DNA of 13,629 nt, taken from NCBI GenBank assembly GCA_903921295.1, contig CAIXOZ010000031.1, forward strand, positions 1 through 13,629, read 5' to 3'. Positions 6,496 to 12,736 of the stretch are shown here, piece after piece. How positions within the stretch are numbered: the stretch's first letter is position 1; the number at the start of each line of letters is the position of its first letter. Both the position numbers and the translations under genes were made by a program. Below the pieces are notes generated by a model. That model did no database searches. It was not told the DNA's origin and was given only the letters and a program-made list of their open reading frames with translations. Source of the stretch: an uncultured cyanobacterium (GTDB lineage: Bacteria > Cyanobacteriota > Cyanobacteriia > PCC-6307 > Cyanobiaceae).

Positions 6496-7800
6496 TCAGC
6501 CGTTCACCAGGCGCCGGAAGGTTTTCTTGCCGAGCTGCAGCACCTTGCCGACAAGGGCTTCCGCTGCGGCGAATTCCTGGTTCGGATCGCCCAGCTTCTC
6601 GCCGTCGAGGCGCACGCCACCGCCCTGGATCTGGCGGCGCGCCTCACTGCTGCTCGCACAGAGACCCACGGCACTGAGCAGATAGAAGGCCTTGGCCGGG
6701 AAGGTCACGGCCGCCAGCGAGACCTCGGGCACCTCGGCCTCGGCAGCCCCGCTGCCGCCGGCGCCCGCCACCAGGGTGGCCGCATCGGCCTGGGCCTGGG
6801 CAGCGGCGACCTCGCCATGGCGCTGACGGGTCACCTCCAGGGCCATCGCCTTCTGACGCTGCCGCGGGTTCTCCGGCAGTGTCGCCAGATCGAGATCGGT
6901 GAGCAGGGTCAGGTAGTCATCGACCACCCGATCGGGAACCTTCTCGAGCTTCGAGTACATCGAGAGCGGGTCTTCGCTCAGACCCACGGTGTTGCCGAGG
7001 CTCTTGCTCATTTTCTGCACGCCGTCGAGACCGGGCAGGATCGGCAGCAGCATCCCGAACTGGGGCCGCTGCTGGAAGTGGCGTTGGAGATCGCGGCCCA
7101 TGGCGACATTGAATTTCTGATCGGTGCCCCCAAGCTCAAGGTCGGCCTGCACAGCCACCGAGTCGTAGCCCTGCAGCAGCGGATAGAGGAACTCATGCAG
7201 GGAGATCGGCGTGCCGGTGCCGTAGCGGTTGGCGAAGTCCTCCTTGGCCAGCATCTGACCGACGGTGGAGATGCCGAGCAATTCGATCACCTGAGGCAGA
7301 TCCAGCCCGGCCAGCCACTCGCTGTTGCGACGCACCTCGAGCCGACCCGGGGTACTGAAGTCGAGCAGAGCCCGAGCCGGATCCTGCCCCTGCCCCAGCT
7401 GCTGGAGGTAGGTGGCGGCATTGGCCTCCACCGCCTCAGCGCTGAGCTGCACACGGGTGGCACTCTTGCCAGTGGGATCACCGATGCGGGCGGTGAAGTC
7501 GCCGATGATCAGCACCGCCGTGTGGCCGGCGTCCTGGAAGGCCCGCAGCTTGCGGAACAGGATCGAATGGCCCAGATGAATCTCGGAGCCGGTGGGATCG
7601 ATGCCGAGCTTGATCCGCAGCGGACGGTCCCGGGCTGCGGCGTCAGCCAGCCGGGCAGCGAGATGCTGGTCGGGATCGGTGAGGGTACCGGCGGGAAAGA
7701 GATCGGCCAAACCCCGGCTCACCCAGGTCGGCAGACCCTGGAGCCATCCCCGTTCTGCAGCCTGGATCGCCTGCACTGGTCCTGTGGCGGCCTCGGCCAT
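6496..7800 (-). CDS. tyrS: Tyrosyl-tRNA synthetase TyrS
   Basis: A 434-aa class I aminoacyl-tRNA synthetase that charges tRNA-Tyr. The Rossmann fold shows IKLGIDPTGSEIHLGHSI (63-80), with HLGH (75-78) as the HIGH motif. IIGDFTARIGDPTGKSATR (98-116) follows. KMSKS is exact at 263-267 in VQKMSKSLGNTVGLSEDP. The tyrosine-site region appears as YPLLQGYDSVAVQADLELGG (206-225). A C-terminal S4-like RNA-binding domain covers about 370-434 (AVGLCASSSEARRQIQGGGV). The length and the LGGTDQ form suit the TyrZ-like bacterial subgroup. The first 25 or so residues (MAEAATGPVQAIQAAERGWL) are a modest N-terminal extension. The ATG at 7798-7800 lies 43 nt after the DUF1825 gene, so these are probably co-transcribed. 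Confidence 0.95.
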   Translation of the reverse strand: MAEAATGPVQAIQAAERGWLQGLPTWVSRGLADLFPAGTLTDPDQHLAARLADAAARDRPLRIKLGIDPTGSEIHLGHSILFRKLRAFQDAGHTAVLIIGDFTARIGDPTGKSATRVQLSAEAVEANAATYLQQLGQGQDPARALLDFSTPGRLEVRRNSEWLAGLDLPQVIELLGISTVGQMLAKEDFANRYGTGTPISLHEFLYPLLQGYDSVAVQADLELGGTDQKFNVAMGRDLQRHFQQRPQFGMLLPILPGLDGVQKMSKSLGNTVGLSEDPLSMYSKLEKVPDRVVDDYLTLLTDLDLATLPENPRQRQKAMALEVTRQRHGEVAAAQAQADAATLVAGAGGSGAAEAEVPEVSLAAVTFPAKAFYLLSAVGLCASSSEARRQIQGGGVRLDGEKLGDPNQEFAAAEALVGKVLQLGKKTFRRLVNG

Positions 7801-7843
7801 GCTCTCGTTCCCGGTCGGCGGATCGTAAGCAGGCGGATGGTCC

Positions 7844-8164
7844 TCATCCCGGACCGAGCTCGCGCTTCATCCGATCCAGGGTCTGCTGCATCTGCTCGAA
7901 CATCCGATCGGGTGTCATTCCGAACTGGCTGAGCTGGGTGCGGAGCTGCTCCACGGTGAGCTTGGCCTGAAAGTCTTCCGAGAGCTCAAAGCGCTTCATG
8001 AACACCCGGTAGCGCTCCATCAGTTCCTCCATCCGCTCGATGAAGAGCTTCTTGCCCTCGCGATCGAACTTGCCGTAGTCCCCGCCCAGCTGCATCAGCT
8101 GCTGGTAATCGGTGAACAGCCGCTTGGCTTCGTCCTGAACGATCTCGGAGTCGAAGAAGGCCAT
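7844..8164 (-). CDS. DUF1825 family protein (cyanobacterial, function unknown)
   Basis: A 106-aa soluble protein of the DUF1825 family, known from cyanobacteria and without an assigned function. It begins MAFFDSEIVQDEAKRLFTDY and is almost entirely helical and charged: RLFTDYQQLMQLGGDYGKFD (15-34), ERMEELMERYRVFMKRFELS (43-62), then a C-terminal MFEQMQQTLDRMKRELGPG. This suggests a helical bundle or coiled coil. There is no signal peptide or membrane segment. The ATG at 8162-8164 gives the family's usual N terminus, though no strong ribosome-binding site is visible. It is the first gene of a leftward unit with tyrS and pyrF, and diverges from the HhH gene across 160 nt. Confidence 0.88.
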   Translation of the reverse strand: MAFFDSEIVQDEAKRLFTDYQQLMQLGGDYGKFDREGKKLFIERMEELMERYRVFMKRFELSEDFQAKLTVEQLRTQLSQFGMTPDRMFEQMQQTLDRMKRELGPG

Positions 8165-8324
8165 GGCAACGGGGCGCCGGGGAAAGGGGCGAAGCGATGC
8201 GAAGAAGTCTGAACCGGATCGTCCTCCCCTCCGGGTGCGGATCTCACGTCATCGCCAGGGTCGGTGCCGGTGCGGCCTGCGCGGGCGGCTAACTTCAGCC
8301 GGAACTCTCGCTGGCCGGCCGAGG
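8165..8324. promoter_or_regulatory. Divergent intergenic region between DUF1825 and HhH genes
   Basis: 160 nt between two divergent start codons, so promoters for both directions should lie here. On the + strand a GCTAACTT (8288-8295) fits a -10 box. On the - strand I find no convincing -10 box. The frame of the HhH gene stays open across this stretch, but the codons give an Arg-rich, low-quality sequence, so it is treated as non-coding. Confidence 0.6.
8288..8295 (+). promoter_or_regulatory. Putative -10 box (GCTAACTT) of the HhH/GIY-YIG pair
   Basis: TAACTT at 8290-8295 fits a TANNNT -10 element. Transcription would begin near 8302, giving a leader of about 23 nt to the ATG at 8325. This supports placing the start at 8325 rather than at the upstream ATG at 8163. 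No -35 box is evident. Confidence 0.45.
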
Positions 8325-9041
8325 ATGGCCAAAGGGCACTGGTTGGACCCCCTGGCCCGGAGCCTGCTGCAGGCCACCGGCCGTCTGTCGCGACCCGCGG
8401 CGCCGCCCAGTCAGGCAGGCAGCCAGAACGGCAGAGAGGCGAAGGCCTCCCCGACCGAGGCCAGCGGCGCTGACGAACCGATCGAACTCGATCTGCTGGC
8501 CCTGAAGCTGCAGCAGAACCCCGCGCTCCCCCTGAAGACGGCCGATGAGGTGCGGCGGGCAGCGTCCCTGGGCTGGCGCCTCGATGTGAACAGGGCCACG
8601 GCCGCCGACTGGTCCAGGCTGCCGGGTTGCCGCCCGGAGCAGATCGATCTGCTGCTGCGCCTGCAGGCCGGTGGCGTCCAGCTGAGCGGCCCAGAGGATC
8701 TGCAGCGTCTGCTGGATCTCGACCCGATCACCCTGGCCACCTGGTTGCCACTGCTCAGCTTCCAGTGGTATGGGGACCTGAGCCCACGACCAGACGCGGC
8801 CCGGATCGCGATCAACCACGCCGCCGCGGAAGCGTTGGCCAGCCAGCTCGGCCTTGAGCCGGCCCGGATTGAACGCCTGCTGCGCGAGCGCCGCCGCAGT
8901 CCCTTTCTCGACCTGGCGGACCTGCAGCAGCGGCTGCAGTTGCCCCCCTCAGTGGTGGAGGCCTGGATCGGCAAGGTGAGCTTCGAGGCGCGCCGCACCG
9001 GGCCGGACGGACCGACCTTGCCCTGGGCGGGACAGCGCTGA
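8325..9041 (+). CDS. Tandem helix-hairpin-helix (ComEA-like) protein
   Basis: A 238-aa protein with two helix-hairpin-helix units of the ComEA/HhH type. The first is LDVNRATAADWSRLPGC (86-102), continuing RPEQIDLLLRLQAGG to about 117. The second is IAINHAAAEALASQLGL (161-177), with LEPARIERLLRERRRSPFLD following. The pattern N.A....L..L.G....I..L......F....DL is the known sequence-nonspecific DNA-backbone-binding fold. The first 50 residues are polar and low-complexity, and I see no signal peptide or transmembrane helix, unlike true ComEA; a cytoplasmic DNA- or protein-binding role is therefore inferred. The ATG at 8325 follows AGG and a -10-like box; an ATG at 8163 in the same frame would add 54 Arg-rich residues and is rejected. 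The GIY-YIG gene begins 2 nt after its stop. Confidence 0.82.
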   Translation: MAKGHWLDPLARSLLQATGRLSRPAAPPSQAGSQNGREAKASPTEASGADEPIELDLLALKLQQNPALPLKTADEVRRAASLGWRLDVNRATAADWSRLPGCRPEQIDLLLRLQAGGVQLSGPEDLQRLLDLDPITLATWLPLLSFQWYGDLSPRPDAARIAINHAAAEALASQLGLEPARIERLLRERRRSPFLDLADLQQRLQLPPSVVEAWIGKVSFEARRTGPDGPTLPWAGQR

Positions 9042-9043
9042 CG

Positions 9044-9688
9044 ATGCCCTCGCCGACCGCTCGCCAGGGCGACCTGTTCGCCGCAGGCCACGAGCCGCTT
9101 GGGCCGGGCGCCCCCGAACCGGATCTGCCCCTCAGCCGCGACCAGCTGCTGGCCTGGCAGGACCGCCTGGCCGCCCACCAGGAGCCGTTGTTCGCCGATG
9201 CAGCGGCCTCGGACCAGCAGCAGGGCCTGCTCTTCAGCCCGGCCAGCGCCGCCGCTCCCGCGGGCACACCGGTCGATGCCGTCGACCAGGCCGCAGCGCT
9301 GCAGCCGCTGGCCCTGCGCAGCCAGCCGCTGAGCTTCTGGCGCTGGCCCCAACCCAACCATCAAGGGGCGGCGCTGTACTTCGTCACGGATCGTCCGAGC
9401 CGGCTGCCGCAGCCCCTGTTGCTCTACATCGGCGAGACGGGCCGGGCAGACAGGCGCTGGAAGGGTGATCACGACTGCAAGGACTACCTGGCGCACTACA
9501 GCGAGGCCCTGCGCCGCCAGGGACTGGAGCTGCAGCTCAGCATCCGCTTCTGGCTGGATGTGCCCGAGGCGATCAAAGCCAGGCGCCAGCTCGAGCAGGC
9601 TCTGATCCGGCGCTGGTTACCGCCGTTCAACAAGGAAACCAGGCAACGCTGGCCGGCTCCGTTCACCGCGCTGCTCGACCCACGATGA
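9044..9688 (+). CDS. GIY-YIG nuclease-like protein with three QxxLF motifs
   Basis: A 214-aa protein whose C-terminal half (about 108-200) resembles a GIY-YIG nuclease. ALYFV (110-114) and LLYIGET (126-132) stand for the two sheet motifs. R137/R138-W139 follow, then HDC (143-145). E184 in RRQLEQALI is a candidate metal-binding glutamate, and PPFNKE (193-198), with N196, is the late motif. The first core motif is degenerate (LYF rather than GIY), so catalysis is not assured. The N-terminal 105 residues are Ala/Pro/Gln-rich and probably disordered, with QGDLF (8-12), QEPLF (46-50) and QGLLF (60-64). These resemble the QxxLF peptides that bind the DNA polymerase sliding clamp. Translation is coupled to the HhH gene (2-nt gap). 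A joint role in DNA processing or repair is inferred; the biological substrate is unknown. Confidence 0.78.
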   Translation: MPSPTARQGDLFAAGHEPLGPGAPEPDLPLSRDQLLAWQDRLAAHQEPLFADAAASDQQQGLLFSPASAAAPAGTPVDAVDQAAALQPLALRSQPLSFWRWPQPNHQGAALYFVTDRPSRLPQPLLLYIGETGRADRRWKGDHDCKDYLAHYSEALRRQGLELQLSIRFWLDVPEAIKARRQLEQALIRRWLPPFNKETRQRWPAPFTALLDPR

Positions 9689-9723
9689 GCCAGCGGCAAT
9701 GGCGAACCTCCTTCACCACGCTG

Positions 9724-9731
9724 GCTACGAT
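9724..9731 (+). promoter_or_regulatory. Putative -10 box (GCTACGAT) of pepA
   Basis: TACGAT at 9726-9731 lies in the 66-nt gap before pepA. It would start transcription near 9738, about 17 nt before the ATG. It shares the GCTANNNT form with the boxes at 3758 and 8288. No -35 box is seen. Confidence 0.4.
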
Positions 9732-9754
9732 CACCGCCACCGAGCCCCCGACCG

Positions 9755-11245
9755 ATGCAGATCCACGGCCTCAGCACCGCTCCGAATGAGGCGCTGGTGA
9801 GCTGGCAGGGCGAAGCCCTCGCGGTTGGTGTGTTCAGTGGAGACGCCGGCCACGCCGTGCGCGCCGCCCTGGCACAGCGCTTCGGCGCTGGCCTCGAGCA
9901 TCGCCTGGAGCAGCGTCGTTTCAAGGCCAAGGCGGGTGAATGCCTCAGCTTTGAGCTCCTGGAGGGCTCCCCGGCGCTGTTGATCCTGGTGGGGCTCGGG
10001 GAACCGGAAGACTTTGACCTGCTGGCCCTGCGCCAGGCGGCGGCCAGCATCAGCCGCTGCGCCAGCAACGCCCAGGACCTCGGTCTGGCCCTGCCGCTGG
10101 ACGGACAGGATGCCGACACCGCCGCCGCCGTGATCAGCGAAGCGGTGCGTCTCACCCTGTTCAGTGATCAGCGCTTCAGGAGTGAGAGCGAACCCGCCGC
10201 CCGCCTGGAGTCCGTGACCCTGTTCGGGATGCCCGCCGGAGCCATCGACACCGCCCAGGCCAGCGCCGCCATCTGTGCGGGGGTCACCCTGGCCCGGGAA
10301 CTCGTGGCGGCTCCGCCCAATCGAGCCACCCCTGAGCACCTGGCCGCCACGGCGGGGGAGCTGGCCAGCGAGCACAACCTGGCCCTGCAGGTGCTCGATG
10401 CCGCCGCCTGTGAAGCGCTCGGGATGGGTGCCTTCCTGGCGGTGGGCCAGGGATCGGAGCTGCCGCCCCGGTTCATTCACCTCACGATTCCGCCCCGGGG
10501 GGAGGTGCACCGTCGGGTGGCCCTGGTGGGCAAGGGGATCACCTTCGATTCCGGCGGGTACAACCTCAAGACGGCCGGCGGCCAGATCGAGATGATGAAG
10601 TTCGATATGGGGGGCAGCGCCGCCGTCCTCGGTGCTGCCAGAGCCCTGGCCGAACTGCGTCCTGAGGGTCTGGAGCTGCATGTGATCGTGGCCAGCTGCG
10701 AAAACATGATCAGCGGCCATGCCGTGCACCCCGGCGACATCGTCACCGCCGCCAACGGCAAGACGATCGAGATCAACAACACCGATGCCGAAGGTCGCCT
10801 GACCCTGGCCGACGCCCTGGTCTACGCGAGCCGCCTCGAGGTGGACACGATCGTTGATCTGGCCACCCTCACAGGCGCCTGCGTGATCGCCCTGGGCGAG
10901 GAGATCGCCGGCCTGTGGTCGAACAGCGACACCCTGGCGGACGCCCTGATCGAGGCCGGACGTCTCGGAGGCGAAAGTCTCTGGCGGATGCCCCTGCGCA
11001 AGTCCTACAAGGAGGGCTTGAAGAGCCCCCTGGCCGACATGAAGAACACCGGACCCCGCAGCGGCGGCTCGATCACGGCGGCCCTGTTCCTTGAGGATTT
11101 CGTCGCCAAGGACATCCACTGGGCCCACCTGGACATCGCCGGCACCGTCTGGAGCGACAAGCCCCGGGGCTGCGATCCCGCGGGCGCCACCGGTTTCGGC
11201 GTTCGCACCCTGGTGAACTGGCTCCTCCAGGGGGGCGCCTCCTAA
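9755..11245 (+). CDS. pepA: Leucyl aminopeptidase (M17, PepA)
   Basis: A 496-aa M17 metallo-aminopeptidase that removes N-terminal residues from peptides in the cytoplasm as part of protein turnover; the family works as a hexamer with two metal ions per active site. The N-terminal macro-like domain covers about 1-165. The catalytic domain shows LVGKGITFDSGGYNLK (257-272), with metal ligands K260 and D265 and catalytic K272. D284 in KFDMGGSAA is the next ligand. The family signature NTDAEGRL (342-349) provides D344 and E346 as ligands and R348 as the catalytic arginine. All expected residues are present and the length is normal. The ATG at 9755 follows a -10-like box and no clear ribosome-binding site. 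E. coli PepA also binds DNA in Xer recombination; nothing here shows that. Confidence 0.96.
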   Translation: MQIHGLSTAPNEALVSWQGEALAVGVFSGDAGHAVRAALAQRFGAGLEHRLEQRRFKAKAGECLSFELLEGSPALLILVGLGEPEDFDLLALRQAAASISRCASNAQDLGLALPLDGQDADTAAAVISEAVRLTLFSDQRFRSESEPAARLESVTLFGMPAGAIDTAQASAAICAGVTLARELVAAPPNRATPEHLAATAGELASEHNLALQVLDAAACEALGMGAFLAVGQGSELPPRFIHLTIPPRGEVHRRVALVGKGITFDSGGYNLKTAGGQIEMMKFDMGGSAAVLGAARALAELRPEGLELHVIVASCENMISGHAVHPGDIVTAANGKTIEINNTDAEGRLTLADALVYASRLEVDTIVDLATLTGACVIALGEEIAGLWSNSDTLADALIEAGRLGGESLWRMPLRKSYKEGLKSPLADMKNTGPRSGGSITAALFLEDFVAKDIHWAHLDIAGTVWSDKPRGCDPAGATGFGVRTLVNWLLQGGAS

Positions 11246-11278
11246 GTTGGAGCCCAGCAGCCCTCACCCCTTCCTGCC

Positions 11279-11596
11279 ATGGCCGTGAACAAGCTGCGTT
11301 GGTATGTCAAGGCCCAGCTGGGCGTGCTGCTGCTGCCGGCGGGCCTGTGCCTGTTCGGGGAAGCGGTGATCCGCAAGGGGCTGCAGGAGTTGCCCCGCCA
11401 TCTGAGCCCGAACGTTGATCCCTCGCTGGTCAATGTCCGGCCCTGGTTCTGGTATGGCACCCTCGGCCTGATCCTGATCAACGCCGGCGTGGGACTGATG
11501 ATTGAGAGCGGCCTGCTGCGCGGCTATCCACGGCTGGGGAGGCGCCCTGAAGGGGAGGCCGCCCCTCAGGCTGCCGCCACCGATGAAGGGCGCTGA
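11279..11596 (+). CDS. Small two-helix membrane protein, hypothetical
   Basis: A 105-aa protein I cannot assign to a family. It has a basic start (MAVNKLRWYVKAQ), a hydrophobic helix at about 13-30 (LGVLLLPAGLCLFGEAVI), a polar loop at 31-56, and a second helix at about 57-77 (FWYGTLGLILINAGVGLMIE). A polar tail rich in Arg, Ala and Glu follows (RRPEGEAAPQAAATDEGR). The positive residues at the start suggest both ends lie in the cytoplasm. The ATG at 11279 is 33 nt after the pepA stop, so it is probably read through from pepA. Its last 31 nt overlap the end of the convergent 72-aa gene. Confidence 0.7.
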   Translation: MAVNKLRWYVKAQLGVLLLPAGLCLFGEAVIRKGLQELPRHLSPNVDPSLVNVRPWFWYGTLGLILINAGVGLMIESGLLRGYPRLGRRPEGEAAPQAAATDEGR

Positions 11597-11784
11597 GCTG
11601 CACTGACAGGCTCCGCCGCACGCACCACAGCGCTTGTTGGCGATTCCAACGCGTGGATCTGCCAGCGTGCCCGCTCCCCACAGGAAGGAAGCAGACGGTC
11701 GAGATCGTCGGCTGCATGCTTCGGGCTGTCGTATGGACCGATATGCCTTGTCTGCAGGCCATCTCGAATCGTCAGCAGATACAT
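11566..11784 (-). CDS. Small 72-aa conserved-looking hypothetical protein
   Basis: The ATG at 11782-11784 has a good ribosome-binding site, AGGTGA about 6 nt upstream. The product begins MYLLTIRDGLQTRHIGPYDS and continues PKHAADDLDRLLPSCGERARWQIHALESP, then a low-complexity Ala/Ser/Val-rich tail. The pattern of two beta-strands (YLLTIRDG, TRHIGPY), a helix (AADDLDRLL) and a third strand (RWQIHALES) looks like a small folded alpha/beta protein. Its form, 'own data strand, GPY, helix, W.IH.LE', resembles small hypothetical proteins in picocyanobacteria, but I can give no function. The frame is open for 58 more codons upstream, but those lack protein-like character. It converges with and overlaps the membrane-protein gene by 31 nt. 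The 14-bp inverted repeat at 11865-11924 lies upstream of its start. Confidence 0.65.
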   Translation of the reverse strand: MYLLTIRDGLQTRHIGPYDSPKHAADDLDRLLPSCGERARWQIHALESPTSAVVRAAEPVSAAQRPSSVAAA

Positions 11785-11824
11785 ACACTCACCTGCGACA
11801 GAGACCGGCTCACCGTAATCACCT

Positions 11825-11900
11825 GATCCTTGAATGGGAAGGGGGGAAAGCCGGTCCGCGTCGGATCCGCAACACCTGGCCGCAGGCAATTTCAAGGATC
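11825..11900. repeat. 10-bp perfect inverted repeat interleaved with the 14-bp one
   Basis: GATCCTTGAA at 11825-11834 pairs with TTCAAGGATC at 11891-11900. CACCTGAT at 11820-11827 is also the reverse complement of ATCAGGTG at 11909-11916. These pairings compete with the 14-bp stem, so two alternative folds can be drawn. Confidence 0.75.
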
Positions 11901-11924
11901 TCTTCAGAATCAGGTGTTGCGGAT
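11865..11924. repeat. 14-bp perfect inverted repeat, 32-nt spacer
   Basis: ATCCGCAACACCTG at 11865-11878 is the exact reverse complement of CAGGTGTTGCGGAT at 11911-11924. The transcript of either strand could form a 14-bp stem. The end of the repeat is about 80 nt upstream of the 72-aa gene's start. It could be a regulator site, a structured leader or part of a small RNA. Confidence 0.85.
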
Positions 11925-12054
11925 GTGTCTGAAGCCTGACCGCCAAGAGATGTGGCAACGGCGAGAACAGGCGCCGATGCCGAAGCGTTGCAGCGGCGGG
12001 TCGTGCACCGCGCCGGCGTCATCACCCAGTCGCCCGGACCTGATCGCAGGGACG

Positions 12055-12080
12055 CCAGGCGAAGACGTTGTGCAGCCTGG
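12055..12080 (-). terminator. Possible terminator hairpin after msrA
   Basis: On the reverse strand, 8 nt after the msrA stop, CCAGGC and GCCTGG form a 6-bp stem around a 14-nt loop. It has no T-run, so this is tentative. Confidence 0.35.
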
Positions 12081-12088
12081 GGTTCAGC

Positions 12089-12736
12089 TCAGGCGCTGGG
12101 CTGTCGCCAGGCCTTGCCCTGTCGGGCCCGCGCTCCCCAGACCGCATCCAGCCGCCGATCACGCCCGCAGGCCCAGCGGTAGTACTCGTAGCGCAGCTTG
12201 TTGTGCTCCGCATAATCCTGGTGGTAGTCCTCCGCAGGCCAGAACCGTTTCAGGGGCTTGATCAGCACCTTCAGATCCGCCGGCGACCGGCCCAGCTCCC
12301 TGGCTGCCGCGGCCTCGCTGGCGCTGGCCTCACGGGCCTGCTCAGGCCCTGCGGTGAAGATCACCGGCCGATAGGACGACCCCCGATCGCAGAACTGACC
12401 CCCAGCATCGAGAGGGTCGATGTTGCGCCAATAGGCGCGCAACAGGGCCGGATAGGAGAGCCTCTCCGTGTCAAAGCGCACCAGCACGGCCTCCTGGTGG
12501 CCGGTGCCACCGGCAGAGACCTGGCGGTAGGTGGGACGCTCGAGCAGGCCACCGCTGTAGCCGCTGATCGCCTCCTTCACCCCTGGCAGAGCCTCGAGAT
12601 CGTGCTCCAGGCACCAGAAGCAGCCACCGGCCAACACGGCCTCGGCAACGGCGGCACGGGCCGGAGCCACAGCGACCGTGAGCAGCAGCAGCGCCGTCAG
12701 GCAAGCAGAGAACAGCCGTCGCAACAGAGTGGCCAT
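12089..12736 (-). CDS. msrA: Exported peptide-methionine (S)-S-oxide reductase MsrA
   Basis: A 215-aa MsrA that reduces methionine-S-sulfoxide in proteins using thiol chemistry. A signal peptide is visible: basic MATLLRRLF, a hydrophobic core (about 10-24, ACLTALLLLTVAVAP) and an AxA-type site at ARA near 26-28. The mature enzyme is thus expected in the periplasm or thylakoid lumen. The catalytic motif GGCFWCLE (37-44) has C39 as nucleophile. GYSGG (59-63), TGHQEAVLVRFD (78-89, with the conserved Glu) and the HQDYAEHN block (172-179) are present. C190 in YYRWACGRD is a candidate resolving cysteine. The ATG (12734-12736) shares its A with the lpxB stop (TGATG), so translation is coupled; the TTG just before it is less likely. 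Confidence 0.93.
   Translation of the reverse strand: MATLLRRLFSACLTALLLLTVAVAPARAAVAEAVLAGGCFWCLEHDLEALPGVKEAISGYSGGLLERPTYRQVSAGGTGHQEAVLVRFDTERLSYPALLRAYWRNIDPLDAGGQFCDRGSSYRPVIFTAGPEQAREASASEAAAARELGRSPADLKVLIKPLKRFWPAEDYHQDYAEHNKLRYEYYRWACGRDRRLDAVWGARARQGKAWRQPSA

Larger units (their letters stand above)
11785..12088. other. 304-nt low-GC gap without a convincing gene
   Basis: Between the 72-aa gene start and the msrA stop. Hand counts of two 60-nt stretches give about 50 % GC, against about 70 % nearby. It contains the inverted repeats described at 11818-11924 and a hairpin next to msrA. On the - strand a 68-codon frame (stop at 11819-11821) includes the protein-like stretch SEEILEIACGQVLRIRRGPA just before a run of six C. 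One extra base there would extend the frame by some 20 codons, so a decayed small gene is possible but unproven. No tRNA or known structured RNA was recognised. Confidence 0.5.

Noticed and set aside
5485..7932. An 815-codon open frame on the + strand
   Set aside because: It runs antisense through pyrF and tyrS, which have intact catalytic motifs. The product is Arg/Gly/His-rich without any domain, a by-product of high GC.
8163..8324. An upstream ATG that would lengthen the HhH protein by 54 residues
   Set aside because: The added part is Arg-rich and not protein-like, would overlap the start of the divergent DUF1825 gene, and would place the -10-like box inside the gene.
8411..9496. A 361-codon frame on the - strand
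   Set aside because: It is antisense to the HhH and GIY-YIG genes and has Ser/Arg-rich shadow composition.
9731..11128. A 465-codon frame on the - strand
   Set aside because: It is antisense to pepA, whose metal ligands are all present; the product is low-complexity.
11597..12088. A tRNA, 6S RNA, SRP RNA or tmRNA gene in the gap
   Set aside because: I found no T-loop consensus, no acceptor-stem pairing and no SRP- or tmRNA-type conserved segments. A novel small RNA cannot be excluded.
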